The notes below the pieces were generated by a model, which was not told where the DNA came from, ran no database searches, and saw only the letters and a program-made list of their open reading frames with translations. A program made the position numbers and the translations under genes. Below are positions 41,598 through 50,943 of a DNA stretch of 59,517 bases, in pieces. The stretch comes from an uncultured Coriobacteriaceae bacterium (GTDB lineage: Bacteria; Actinomycetota; Coriobacteriia; Coriobacteriales; Atopobiaceae), in NCBI GenBank assembly GCA_902779675.1, contig CACZCK010000022.1:1-59517 (forward strand), in the 5' to 3' direction. The first letter of the stretch is position 1, and each line of letters starts with the position of its first letter.

Positions 41598-42530
41598 ATG
41601 GAGATAGGAAAGGAACGCGCGGGCGCGGGCGTGCGAGACGAAGGCATGGAAATGCTCACTCCCGAGGATGCCAAGGAGCTCGGTCTCGGTCCGGAGGCGC
41701 CGGAGCCCTACCCCTGCCCCCATTGCGGCAAGCTCCTGGGAAGGCGTGGGATAAACGTCGGTGGGAGGATGCTCTGGGTCTCGCACGAGCCCTGCGGCTG
41801 CCCCGGTGAGATCGAGCAGGCGGAGAGGCAGGCGGCCTTCGAGGCTGCCGAGAAGCTAGAGGAGGACAGGAAGAAGCTCCTTCGGGCGGGCATCCCACGA
41901 CGGTTCCTGGATGCGGAGATCTCGGACCCCACCTGCCTCGCCTACGTGAAGTCCTACCCCGCCGGAAAGGGCATCGGGCTCTACATCCATGGCAAGGTCG
42001 GCACCTGGAAGTCCACGAACGCATCAGGAGTCGCCCGCCCCCTCGTCCTGTCAGGCAGGGCGCTCATCATGACATCAGCGCTGAGGATCCTCTCGGACGT
42101 GAGGGACACCTTCGACTCGCGGTCCTCGGCCAAGGAGGAGCTCGAACGCTACCTCAGGTGCGAGATCCTCGTGCTCGACGACCTTGGGAAGGAGTCCGCA
42201 TCCCCGTGGTCGGTCATGACCCTCTTCGACGTGGTGAACACGCGCTACGAGGCGATGCTCCCGACCATCTACACCTCCCAGTACGACCTCGAGGCCTTGG
42301 GGAGGAGGCTCTCGCGCGCGCACGAGCGTGAGACCGCGGACGCCATCGTGTCGAGGATTCGCGAGACCTGCCTTCTCGTGAGCTTGGCCGGCAACGACAA
42401 GAGGGTCCCGCCCGTCGTTGCGCAGGCACGAACGCAGCCCCTCTTCGCAAACGACGTCTCCGCCCCTGCCAAGGCCGTTCGAGCGACACCGGAATTGGGG
42501 AGGTTTGGTGACGCGGATACTGCCAGATAG
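41598..42530 (+). CDS. DnaC/IstB-like AAA+ ATPase with altered Walker A
   Basis: A 310-residue protein with a zinc-ribbon-like segment (CPHCGKLLGRR...CGC, about residues 40-75) and an AAA+ domain as in DnaC helicase loaders. Walker B is ILVLDDLGKE, and sensor residues follow in PTIYTSQYDLEAL. The Walker A region reads GLYIHGKVGTWKST: Trp137 (codon TGG at 42006-42008) replaces the Gly that precedes the catalytic Lys in nearly all P-loops. One base change (GGG to TGG) would explain it. ATP binding may be impaired. ATG follows AGGGAGG. It probably loads the host helicase at the element's origin. Confidence 0.8.
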   Translation: MEIGKERAGAGVRDEGMEMLTPEDAKELGLGPEAPEPYPCPHCGKLLGRRGINVGGRMLWVSHEPCGCPGEIEQAERQAAFEAAEKLEEDRKKLLRAGIPRRFLDAEISDPTCLAYVKSYPAGKGIGLYIHGKVGTWKSTNASGVARPLVLSGRALIMTSALRILSDVRDTFDSRSSAKEELERYLRCEILVLDDLGKESASPWSVMTLFDVVNTRYEAMLPTIYTSQYDLEALGRRLSRAHERETADAIVSRIRETCLLVSLAGNDKRVPPVVAQARTQPLFANDVSAPAKAVRATPELGRFGDADTAR

Positions 42531-42544
42531 CTGCTGATACTTGG
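42508..42544 (+). repeat. dispersed GATA-type 37-bp repeat, copy c
   Basis: GTGACGCGGATACTG is followed by AGATAG and TGATACTTGG. It overlaps the 3' end of the DnaC-like gene and lies upstream of the conjugation operon that starts at 42710. The rest of 42545-42709 has no supported gene. Confidence 0.65.
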
Positions 42545-42709
42545 CGTGATGCGAGCCGGTGGGTTCGCGTGGCGCCACTGGTACAAACGACGTCGGGCGG
42601 GCCGCGCCCGGCGTCCAGCACACACGGAGGAACAGCAGCCGGAGGACCCGGCCCTCCCGCCGTGCGCGGCCTGCCCCACCCCACTCGACTCGGACCAGGG
42701 AGGCCGCGC

Positions 42710-43315
42710 ATGGCAGAGGACTTCGGCGACGAGGCCGGACAGAAGCTCGTCGACTGGGCCACGCGCATCGCGATGTACCAGGTGCGCATTGGCGGTCCCT
42801 CGGCAGGCGAGCGCGCCATGCGCGACGCCGCCGAGCAGCTCACGAAGGCGCTCGAGGCCGCTCGCGACAGCCTGCGCGACCCGGCATCCGCCGAGGTCCG
42901 CACCGACGGGCCGGCACTCCCCGAGTGGGCGAAGCTCGACCTCCACGAGTTCCAGGGGCTCGAAGGCTACGACGAGATCCGCTCCGCGATAGACGCCAAG
43001 CTCACCTCCGCCTCCCTCGAGCACGCCCTCTACGAGGAGGGCGGTCACGCCTACCTGCTCTTCCGCGCGCAGGACGCGCCACAGGTTGCCGACTGCTTCG
43101 ACTCGCTCGCCACGCAGGCCCGCGAGGCGGCAGACCGCGCCGCCGAGCGCGTCCGCGAGCAGCACCGAGACGTCGAGCACGGAGACCGCGACCGCGAGCC
43201 CCTCGAGCAGCGGGCACAGCGGGCGCGCGAGTCGGCCGAGGCCATCTCCGGCGCAGATGCGCCCGAGCGCGACCTCGGCCGCGGGGCCCAGCGCCGCGAG
43301 GAGCGCTCCAAGTGA
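42710..43315 (+). CDS. DUF3801/PcfB-like conjugation protein
   Basis: A 201-residue protein. The middle (LDLHEFQGLEGYDEIRSAIDAKL, HAYLLFRAQDAPQVADCFDSLATQ) resembles the DUF3801 domain of PcfB-type proteins that in Gram-positive plasmids are encoded just before the coupling protein and bring the relaxosome to it. The C-terminus is charged and helical. ATG 42710 follows AGGGAGG. Its stop overlaps the VirD4 start (GTGA), matching the pcfB-pcfC order. Confidence 0.65.
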   Translation: MAEDFGDEAGQKLVDWATRIAMYQVRIGGPSAGERAMRDAAEQLTKALEAARDSLRDPASAEVRTDGPALPEWAKLDLHEFQGLEGYDEIRSAIDAKLTSASLEHALYEEGGHAYLLFRAQDAPQVADCFDSLATQAREAADRAAERVREQHRDVEHGDRDREPLEQRAQRARESAEAISGADAPERDLGRGAQRREERSK

Positions 43316-45120
43316 GCCGCCCCTACGCGGGCATGGGCGTCGCCGCCGCCGGCTCGGCGGCGGCCTTCTGGGCGACCGACCTCTACGCGTCGAACCTCGC
43401 GTCTCTGCCCGGCGAGGCGGTCACCAACCTCTCGTCCGCCCTCTCCACGCTGCCCTCCTACGTCATGGCCCACGGCCCGCTCCCGACGGCGGAGCCGCTC
43501 GCCGTCGCCCTCGGGCTGGCGGCGGGCTGCGGCGTGTGGGTGGCCTGGGCCAACATGGTGGCCAGGCGCGGCAACTACCGCTCTGGCGAGGAGCACGGAA
43601 GCGCCCGGTGGGCCACGCCCAGGGAGCTGAGGCGCCTCGCGGACGAGGCGCGCCCCGACGCAAACATCCTGCTCACGCAGGGCGTCCGCCTCGCCATGTC
43701 GCGCGACGACCACGACCCGCGCTGGGAGCGCAACCGCAACGTCGTGGTGATAGGCGGCTCGGGCTCGGGCAAGACCCGCACCTACGTCGAGCCCAACCTC
43801 ATGCAGATGAACGCGAGCTACCTCGTGACCGACCCCAAGGGAACGACCGTCCGCCGGCTCGGCGCGATGCTCGCCGCCCACGGCTACGACGTGCGCACCC
43901 TCAACACCGTCGACTTCTCGCTCTCCATGCGCTACAACCCGCTCGCCTACGTCCGCACGCAGCAGGACGTGCTCGAGCTCGTCGAGTGCCTCATCGTGAA
44001 CACCACGCCCAAGGGGAAGTCGGCCAACGACCCCTTCTGGGAGAACTCGGAGCGCCTGCTCTACTGCGCGCTCATCGGCTACCTCACCTACCACTGCCCG
44101 CCAGAGGACCGGACGCTGCCCGGCCTCATGACGCTGCTGTCGCTCGCGGAGGCCCGCGACGAGGACGAGTCGTTCATGAGCCCGCTCGACGTGCTCTTCC
44201 GCGAGCTCGAGACCGGGTGCCGTTGCGTCGCCGCGCCCGGCGCCGCCGGCGGCGATGGCCGCTCCATGGGAGGGGCGAGGGAGTCCGTGCGCTGGGTCCC
44301 CTGGTGCGACCCAGCGACGCCCGACTCCGACTACGCGCTCGGGCGCTACCGGGCGTTCAAGGCCGCCGCGGGCAAGACCCTCAAGTCGATCATCATCTCG
44401 TGCAACGCGCGCCTGTCGGCCCTGGCCTCGGAGGAGCTCAAGGGCATCCTCTCGGCCGACGACATGCGCCTCGACACGCTCGGGGACCCCGGGCAGCGCG
44501 CCGCGATCTTCGCCACCACCTCTGACACCAACGCCACCTACTCCTTCCTGCTCGCCATACTCATGTGGCAGGCGGGCAACGTCCTCTGCGAGCGGGCGCT
44601 CACGGCCTACGGCGGCGAGCTGCCGACGCCGGTGCACCTCGTGCTCGACGAGTTCGCCAACATAGGGCGCCTCCCCGACTTCGAGCGAACCATTGCCGTC
44701 GTGCGCTCCCGCAACATCGGCGTCTCGGTCGTGCTGCAGTCACTCGCCCAGCTCAAGAGCGCCTACGGCGACGACGCGGAGACCATCCTCGACTGCTGCG
44801 ACACCACGCTCTTCCTGGGCGGCAAGTCCGGCTCCACCAACAAGGGGATCTCGGAGGCCGTCGGCAAGGAGACCGTCTCCACCCGCACCCACAACGAGAC
44901 CCGGGGCGCGTCCCCGAGCTCGTCCTCCAACTACCAGACCACCGAGCGCGACCTCATCCAGGCCGCCGAGGTGGGAAGGCTCGACCGACGCCGCGCCATC
45001 GTGCTCATCGCCGGCGCGGACCCCGTGTGCGACCTGAAGTACGCGCCCGAGCGCCACCCCCGGCACGGGGAGCTCGGACAGGGGCTCGACGTCCGGGCGC
45101 TCGTCGAAGGGAGGCGATGA
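43312..45120 (+). CDS. VirD4/TraG-type coupling protein
   Basis: A 602-residue ATPase that links the DNA-relaxase complex to the type IV secretion channel. Two N-terminal membrane helices (about residues 5-25 and 60-82) precede the cytoplasmic ATPase with Walker A GGSGSGKT (Lys154) and Walker B VLDEFANIG (Asp446). The TraG signatures VTDPKGTT and FWENSERLL are present. The GTG start at 43312 overlaps the previous stop. The frame extends upstream to 42559, but that part overlaps the PcfB-like gene. Confidence 0.94.
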   Translation: MSRPYAGMGVAAAGSAAAFWATDLYASNLASLPGEAVTNLSSALSTLPSYVMAHGPLPTAEPLAVALGLAAGCGVWVAWANMVARRGNYRSGEEHGSARWATPRELRRLADEARPDANILLTQGVRLAMSRDDHDPRWERNRNVVVIGGSGSGKTRTYVEPNLMQMNASYLVTDPKGTTVRRLGAMLAAHGYDVRTLNTVDFSLSMRYNPLAYVRTQQDVLELVECLIVNTTPKGKSANDPFWENSERLLYCALIGYLTYHCPPEDRTLPGLMTLLSLAEARDEDESFMSPLDVLFRELETGCRCVAAPGAAGGDGRSMGGARESVRWVPWCDPATPDSDYALGRYRAFKAAAGKTLKSIIISCNARLSALASEELKGILSADDMRLDTLGDPGQRAAIFATTSDTNATYSFLLAILMWQAGNVLCERALTAYGGELPTPVHLVLDEFANIGRLPDFERTIAVVRSRNIGVSVVLQSLAQLKSAYGDDAETILDCCDTTLFLGGKSGSTNKGISEAVGKETVSTRTHNETRGASPSSSSNYQTTERDLIQAAEVGRLDRRRAIVLIAGADPVCDLKYAPERHPRHGELGQGLDVRALVEGRR

Positions 45121-45253
45121 CCGTGTTGTAGAGGCGCGGGCGGCCCCAGGGAACCCGGCGCGTCCCGCACCGGGAGGCCGCCCGTCATGACGAAGACACC
45201 CACGGGGCGCGGACGGGACCCGCGCCCCGGCCATGCAGGGAAGGGAAACACGA

Positions 45254-45469
45254 GTGCTCAACGAGATCATCACGCTGGTCTCGGGCTGCGTGTCGTTCCT
45301 CGGCGGCTTCCTGGTCGTCTGGGGCGCGGTCAGCCTGGGGCTGGCGATACGAGAGCAGCAGGGAGGCGCCCAGATCGCGAGCGCCATCTCCACCATCGCG
45401 GGCGGCGGCATCATCATCGCCGCCTCCGTCTACTTCGGGATGCTCGACACGTCCTGGCTCCCGGCCTAG
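45254..45469 (+). CDS. Maff2-like small membrane protein (VirB2-type subunit candidate)
   Basis: A 71-residue protein with two hydrophobic helices (LVSGCVSFLGGFLVVWGAVSL and IAGGGIIIAASVYFG) separated by a short polar REQQGG loop, as in Maff2 family proteins found between coupling protein and PrgI genes in ICEs. GTG 45254 follows AAGGG. It is probably a channel or pilin-like component of the secretion system. Confidence 0.75.
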   Translation: MLNEIITLVSGCVSFLGGFLVVWGAVSLGLAIREQQGGAQIASAISTIAGGGIIIAASVYFGMLDTSWLPA

Positions 45470-45480
45470 GGGGCCCGGCA

Positions 45481-45897
45481 GTGTCGCTCTCAGTCGCCGT
45501 GCACAAGGACATAGGCGAGTACCGCGAGAAGGTCGTCGGCAAGCTCAGCCTGCGCACGCTCTGCTGCGTGGCGCTCGGGCTCGCCGCGAGCGTGGCCGCC
45601 GCCGCGCTCTGCCACTGGTGTCTCGGGATCGCGGTCTCCGACGCGAGCCTGCCCGTCATGTGCGCGAGCGTCCCGTTCTGGCTGCTGGGGTTCTGGAGAC
45701 CCCACGGCATGCCCGCGGAGCGGTTCGCGCCGCTTCTGTGGGACCACCTTTTCGGGCCGTCCGAGCTCGCCTACGCGAGCAGCTGGCGGCAGACCTGGGC
45801 CAGGCCGCGGCGCCTGGCCGCAAAGACCACCCGCAGGCACCGCCGTGCCGCGCGGAGGAAGGGGGCGGAGCTCCGTGAGCCGAGCAAGGAGACGTAG
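45481..45897 (+). CDS. PrgI family membrane protein (VirB3-like)
   Basis: A 138-residue protein starting at GTG 45481 (MSLSVAVHKDIGEYREKVVGKLSLRTLCC). The N-terminus matches PrgI-family proteins, followed by two membrane helices (about residues 28-48 and 54-70) and a basic cytoplasmic tail. It partners VirB4 in the inner-membrane complex. Its 3' end overlaps the VirB4 start. Confidence 0.82.
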   Translation: MSLSVAVHKDIGEYREKVVGKLSLRTLCCVALGLAASVAAAALCHWCLGIAVSDASLPVMCASVPFWLLGFWRPHGMPAERFAPLLWDHLFGPSELAYASSWRQTWARPRRLAAKTTRRHRRAARRKGAELREPSKET

Positions 45898-48360
45898 GGA
45901 GGCGCGCGACCGCGAGCGGGAGCGCGCACGCTCGAGGCGGTCCGTCGAGCGTCGCCTGCGCGACCAGGAGAGGGAGCTCTCCTCGAGGACCAGGAAGCAG
46001 CGAAAGCGCCGCCGCGCCGCGCGCGACGTCTACGGAGCGATCGGCTTCGAGACGATGTGGCGCGACGGCATCTGCGAGGTGGAGCGCGGACTCTTCTCGC
46101 AGACGGTGTCATTCTCCGACGTGAGCTACCAGTCCGCCCGGCAGGAGGCCCAGGAGGCCATCTTCTCCGCCTGCTGCCAGCTCTACGACTCGTTCGGGGC
46201 GGACACGTCGCTGCAGCTCTCCGTCGCCAACACGCCGATCCCCGCCGAGGAGGTCGGCAACCGCGCGTTCTTCGACGACTCCGACCCCGTAACGGGGCGC
46301 TACGCGCGGGAGTACAACCGCATCCTCAACGACAAGATGCGCGAGGGGGTCTCCAACCTCGTGCGCACCCGCACGATCACCTACGCGGTCGGCGCCCGCG
46401 ACGTCGAGGCCGCCGTGCCGATGCTCGCGCGCGTGCGCGGCAGCGTCGCCGGGGCCCTCTCGCGCGTCCGCTGCGAGGTGGAGCCCTGCTCCGGCCGGGA
46501 CGGCCGCTCGTGTTCGACTGGTCGATGGTGGGGCCCACGACGGGACTCCGCACGAAGGACCTCGTCTGCCCGGACGCGATCGAGCTCCGCCCAGAGGGGT
46601 CCTCCACGCAGCTGCGCATCGACGGCATGTGGCACCAGACGCTCGTCGTCCGCTCCTTCGGGAGCGAGCTCTCCGACCGCTGCCTCGCGTCGGTCATCGA
46701 CCTCCCCATACCGCTCTGCGCCACCCTGCACGTGCAGGGCATGGACAAGGCCAAGGCGGTGGCCCTCGTCAAGCAGCGCCTCGCCTGGATGGACAAGGAG
46801 ATCATCGACGAGCAGATGAGCGCCGTGAAGAAGGGCTACGACTTCGAGATCCTGCCCTCGGAGCTCAAGTACTCCAAGGCCGAGGCCGAGGACCTGCTCG
46901 ACCACCTGCAGAACAAGAACCAGCGCCTCTTCGCCTACACCGGGCTCGTGCACACCTACGCGCGCACCCGCGCGGAGCTCGAGAACCAGGTGATGCAGAT
47001 CATCTCGACGGCGCGCTCGTGGTCGGTGGACCTCTCCACGCTCGCGTACCGCCAGCGCGAGGGCCTCAACTCGGTGCTGCCCCTCGGCAACAACCACGTC
47101 GAGGTGGGGCGCCTCTCGACCACGGCCGAGGTCGCCATCCAGATCCCCTTCGCCACCCAGGAGGTGAACCAGGAGGGCGGCGGCTACTACGGCCAGAACA
47201 AGGTGAGCTCGAACCTCGTGATATGCAACCGCAAGAGCCTGGCGAGCCCCATGGGCTACGTCTCGGGCAAGCCGGGAAGCGGCAAGTCCTTCTCCGTGAA
47301 GCGCGAGATCGAGAACACGATCCTCGCGTACAGGGACGACCAGGTCGTGATCTTCGACCCGGCCGGCGAGTATGCGAGCGTCGTCGTGCCCAACGGCGGC
47401 GTCTCGGTGAAGCTCGGGCCGGGGTCGGGCGCCTGCCTGAACCCCTTCGACCTCGCCGACGTCGCGGGCCAGCCGCCCGCGGCGCAGCGCGCCTTCAAGA
47501 TCGACGCGTTCCTCGCGCTCTCGGGCGCCACGATGGCGGAGGGGAGCCAGGGGCTGCCCGAGGCGGACAAGTCCATCATCAGCCGCTGCGTGGAGCTCGC
47601 CTACGAGCGCTGCGGGGCGGCGGGCCGCGTGCCCGTGCTCGGCGACCTCTACGACGTGATCCTCGAGCAGGGGGAGCCCGAGGCGCGCGACATCGCCCTG
47701 CGCTACGAGCGCTACGTCAAGGGGGCCCTCTCGTTCTTCAACCACGAGTCGACCGTTGGCTTCGGCGCCCGCGTCACCAACGTCGACCTCAAGGACCTCT
47801 CCAGCAACATGCGCACCTTCGCGATGCTGACGGCGCTTGAGGCGGTGCGCAACCTCATGTACCGCAACTGGGAGCGCGGCGTCACCACCTGGCTCTACAT
47901 CGACGAGGTCCAGTCGCTCTTCGACCACCCCGCGATCGTCAGCTACTTCTCGAAGTTCTGGGCGGAGGGCCGCAAGTTCAACCTCGTCTGCACGGGCATC
48001 ACGCAGAACAGCGTCTACATGCTCGCGCACGAGGAGGCGCGCAACATGGTGCTCAACTCCGACTTCATCCTGCTGCACAAGCAGTCGCCGCTCGACCGGA
48101 AGGCCTGGGTCGACCTGCTCGGGCTCTCCGACGAGGAGGCGACCTACATCGACGAGTCGGTGCGGCCCGGAGAGGGGCTGCTGGTGGCGGGCGCCGCCCG
48201 CGTCCCCATCAAGGACGACTTCCCCAAAGGCGAGCTCTACGACCTCTTCAACACCAAGCCCGACGAGGTCGCCGAGGCCAGGCGCGCCGCGGGAGACACG
48301 GGACGCCTCGCGCGCCGCGTGCCCGACCTCATGGCACCCCCGGGGAGGCACTTCGCATGA
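45875..48360 (+). CDS. VirB4-type conjugation ATPase, interrupted by a frameshift
   Basis: The energy-coupling ATPase of the type IV secretion system. The N-terminal part is read from GTG 45875 to about 46500 (MWRDGICEVERGLFSQTVSFSD), and the rest in the -1 frame from about 46500 (LVFDWSMVGPTTGL). The switch falls at a GGG run (46497-46499): one extra G would restore a single frame of ~830 codons. The C-terminal half has Walker A GYVSGKPGSGKSFS (about 47260-47300), IFDPAGEY and Walker B WLYIDEVQSLF. No slippery heptamer is present, so either the gene is inactivated or the base was lost in sequencing. The N-terminal ~60 residues are very Arg-rich. Confidence 0.85.
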
Positions 48361-50207
48361 CGGGACGCCCCGACGTCGCAAGGAACCGCGGCGGCAGCGC
48401 TGCGGCGGTCGCCCACGAGGGCGTGACCGACGCCGTCAGCGCCGGCATCGCGCACGGCTCCGACGAGGGCGCCCTCTCCGCCACCAGGCGGGGCGGCTTC
48501 CGTGCAGGGGCCTCGGCGGCAGCGGCCAAGGCCGTGCGCCTCGAGGACCGGCGCCGCAGGGCGGCGGAGGCCGCCGACTGGGCGCTCGGCGGCGACCGGG
48601 ACGGTGACGGCGACCACGACGCCTCCGACGACGCGATTGCCATCGCCGAGGGGAGGCTCAAGCGGCGCATGTACGACCGGCTCTCGGAGGACGCGGCTGC
48701 CGCCGACGATGCGGCGCCCATCTCGGCCGACGACGCGACGGGAGGCCCGCAGCGACGGACGCAAGACCGCCAGCCGCGCCAACGCACCCCAGCCAACCGC
48801 GCCAACGCAGACGCGCCAGCCGCGACAACGGGGACGCGCCAGCCCCGCCAGCGCATCGACACCGAGGGCGGACGAGAGGCGACAGAGCGGCAGCGCCGGC
48901 GCAGGCCCACGCAGCGCCGCGACGCGCGGGTCGCCACGAGGCCGTCCCGCCCGGGGAGGCTCTCGCGGTCCGCGCGCAGGCGCCCGACGCCGAGGGAGCG
49001 GCAGAGGCGGGCCAACGTGGCGTCCGCCATCCGAGAGGCCCACGCCGCCCAGGTGCCGCCATCCGCGGCGCCAATCGCCCGGGGGGCGAGGCGCAGGGCG
49101 CGCGACAGGCTCGTCGCGGCGCTGGCGTCGATCGCGGCCCCGCTCGCCGGCGCCGCCACGGCCACCCTGTCCGTGGTGCTGGTGGCGCTGCTGGCCAGCC
49201 AGCTCCTCGGCGCGCTCTTCGGGTTCTGGAAGCACGAGGACGACATGCAGCGGGCGGTAGCGGGCCTGCCGCCCTACATCACCTACGAGATGGTGCTCGA
49301 GGCCCTCGAGTGCCAGGAGGAGTACGGGCATCCCGCGGGCTGCACGCTGGCGCAGATCATCCTCGAGTCCGGCGTGGGCGACCACCTCTCGGGGCTCGCC
49401 GAGCGGGACAACAACCTCTTCGGCATCAAGTGGTCCCCGAGCTTCGCGGACTGCCCCGAGGTCTCGGGCTGCGAGGCGTGGCTCACCGGAGAGGAGTACG
49501 ACGGGGTGTCCGTCACCATCACCGACTACTTCACCTGCTTCACCTCGAAGGTGGCCTCGATCCGCTTCCGCTCCCGCGTGCTGCTGCAGAACTCGCTCTA
49601 CGCGGACAACCCCATCATCCGCCAGGCGATCGCCGAGCGCGACTCGGACCTCATGGCGGAGGGCCTGAAGGACGCAGGGTACGCCACGAGCTCCGACTAC
49701 GTGGCGGCGCTCGTCTCGGTCATGGACACCTACGGCCTCAGGCGCTTCGACTCCATGAGCGCGGAGGACTTCGAGGCCTCGGGAGGAGCGGTCACCGGCT
49801 CGCTCGACCTCGGCGCCGACGCGTCGGAGAGGCAGCAGGCCGTCGTCAACGCCGCGTTCGCCGAGACCTACCACGAGGGCGGCTACTGCGCGGAGTGGGT
49901 CATGCGCGTCTACGAGCGCGTGGGGCTGGGGCGCCAGTACGGCGGCGACGCACGCGACATCTACTGGTCGTGGTGCACGAGCTCGGACCTGTCGACCCTC
50001 AGGCCCGGGATGGTGATCGCGGTGCCGTCCTCGCCCGCCTCGGAGGCCGGCAAGATCTACGGCCACGTCGCCGTCTACGTGGGAGGCGGCATGGTCCGCG
50101 ACAACGTCGGCTACATACGCATGACCCCCGTCGATGAGTGGGTGGCCTACTACTCCGCGCGCGCCACCCCGCGCTGGGGCTGGTACGGAGGCATCCCGCT
50201 GGAATAG
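48357..50207 (+). CDS. conjugation-associated cell-wall hydrolase (glucosaminidase + CHAP/NlpC-like)
   Basis: A 616-residue protein with a long Arg/Ala/Asp-rich cytoplasmic N-terminus (~240 residues), one membrane helix (AGAATATLSVVLVALLASQLLGAL), then an extracellular GH73-type glucosaminidase domain (GCTLAQIILESGVGDHLSGLAERDNNLFGIKW, with the catalytic Glu in ILESG). A C-terminal Cys-His peptidase domain follows (GGYCAEWVMRVYERVG and GKIYGHVAVYVGGG). It opens the wall for the channel, like VirB1/TraG-type hydrolases. The ATG overlaps the VirB4 stop (ATGA). Confidence 0.88.
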   Translation: MTGRPDVARNRGGSAAAVAHEGVTDAVSAGIAHGSDEGALSATRRGGFRAGASAAAAKAVRLEDRRRRAAEAADWALGGDRDGDGDHDASDDAIAIAEGRLKRRMYDRLSEDAAAADDAAPISADDATGGPQRRTQDRQPRQRTPANRANADAPAATTGTRQPRQRIDTEGGREATERQRRRRPTQRRDARVATRPSRPGRLSRSARRRPTPRERQRRANVASAIREAHAAQVPPSAAPIARGARRRARDRLVAALASIAAPLAGAATATLSVVLVALLASQLLGALFGFWKHEDDMQRAVAGLPPYITYEMVLEALECQEEYGHPAGCTLAQIILESGVGDHLSGLAERDNNLFGIKWSPSFADCPEVSGCEAWLTGEEYDGVSVTITDYFTCFTSKVASIRFRSRVLLQNSLYADNPIIRQAIAERDSDLMAEGLKDAGYATSSDYVAALVSVMDTYGLRRFDSMSAEDFEASGGAVTGSLDLGADASERQQAVVNAAFAETYHEGGYCAEWVMRVYERVGLGRQYGGDARDIYWSWCTSSDLSTLRPGMVIAVPSSPASEAGKIYGHVAVYVGGGMVRDNVGYIRMTPVDEWVAYYSARATPRWGWYGGIPLE

Positions 50208-50220
50208 GGAGGAGAGACAC

Positions 50221-50943
50221 ATGGAGAGAAGGAACACGATCGTCGCGCTCGCCGTGGCGGGGGCCGTCGCCGTCGGCATGGTCTCGTGCGCCACGAGGTG
50301 CGTGGCCAGGAGGGCCCAGGATGAGCCGGCCGCCACCGAGGCGGTGGCCACCGAGGAGGAGGTCGCGACCACGCGCTGGCGCATCCCCGAGCCCGAGGGC
50401 GAGGCCGACGAGGTCCGGACGCGCGCCTGGGAGGCCGCGGACGGGTCGGGGGCCACGCTCTCGGTGCGTGGCGGCACGCTCCTCGAGCGCTCGGCGGAGG
50501 GAGACCTCACCGTCACGTCGTTCCAGGAGCTCGGCGAGTCGGAGGGGCTCGTCGAGGTCCGCTGCGTCGGGCCCGAGGGGGCGACCTTCGACGACGAGCT
50601 GCGCCTGGGGCGCGACGGAGGCCGCATGACGGTCTCCTCAGGCGCCTTCCGACTGGCGGGGACCTACGTCGAGGCCGAGGGCGCGGGCACGGTCCGCATC
50701 GAGGGCGTGCCCGAGGCCTACCTCTCGCTCGTGGGCGACTGGCAGGGCTTCGCCCACGGCGTCGAGGCGTTCTGCGCCACGTGGGTCCCGGACGCCGCCA
50801 CGGCGACGTTCTCCCCCGAGGTCTCGCTCGACACGGCGAGCGGGCGCGTCACCGCGACCCTCGCCTGCGACGACCCCGCGTCCACAACCGTCTCCGTCGC
50901 GTGGGACGGCACGACCTTCGAGGTGTCGGCAGATGGGCGCTAG
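50221..50943 (+). CDS. putative secreted/lipoprotein component of the conjugation operon
   Basis: A 240-residue protein with a signal peptide (MERRNTIVALAVAGAVAVGMVSC) ending in a weak lipobox VSC. The mature part is acidic, predicted beta-rich and unrecognised. ATG 50221 follows GGGAGGAG. It overlaps the next gene by 11 bases. Position between the wall hydrolase and the TrbL-like gene suggests a structural role outside the membrane. Confidence 0.65.
   Translation: MERRNTIVALAVAGAVAVGMVSCATRCVARRAQDEPAATEAVATEEEVATTRWRIPEPEGEADEVRTRAWEAADGSGATLSVRGGTLLERSAEGDLTVTSFQELGESEGLVEVRCVGPEGATFDDELRLGRDGGRMTVSSGAFRLAGTYVEAEGAGTVRIEGVPEAYLSLVGDWQGFAHGVEAFCATWVPDAATATFSPEVSLDTASGRVTATLACDDPASTTVSVAWDGTTFEVSADGR

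Noticed and set aside
42559..43311. N-terminal extension of the VirD4 frame up to 42559
   Set aside because: The extension is Arg/Pro-rich shadow sequence overlapping the PcfB-like gene; the coupling protein has a proper start at GTG 43312.
46485..46510. Programmed -1 ribosomal frameshift in virB4
   Set aside because: No X-XXY-YYZ slippery heptamer and no convincing downstream pseudoknot; a lost base is simpler.
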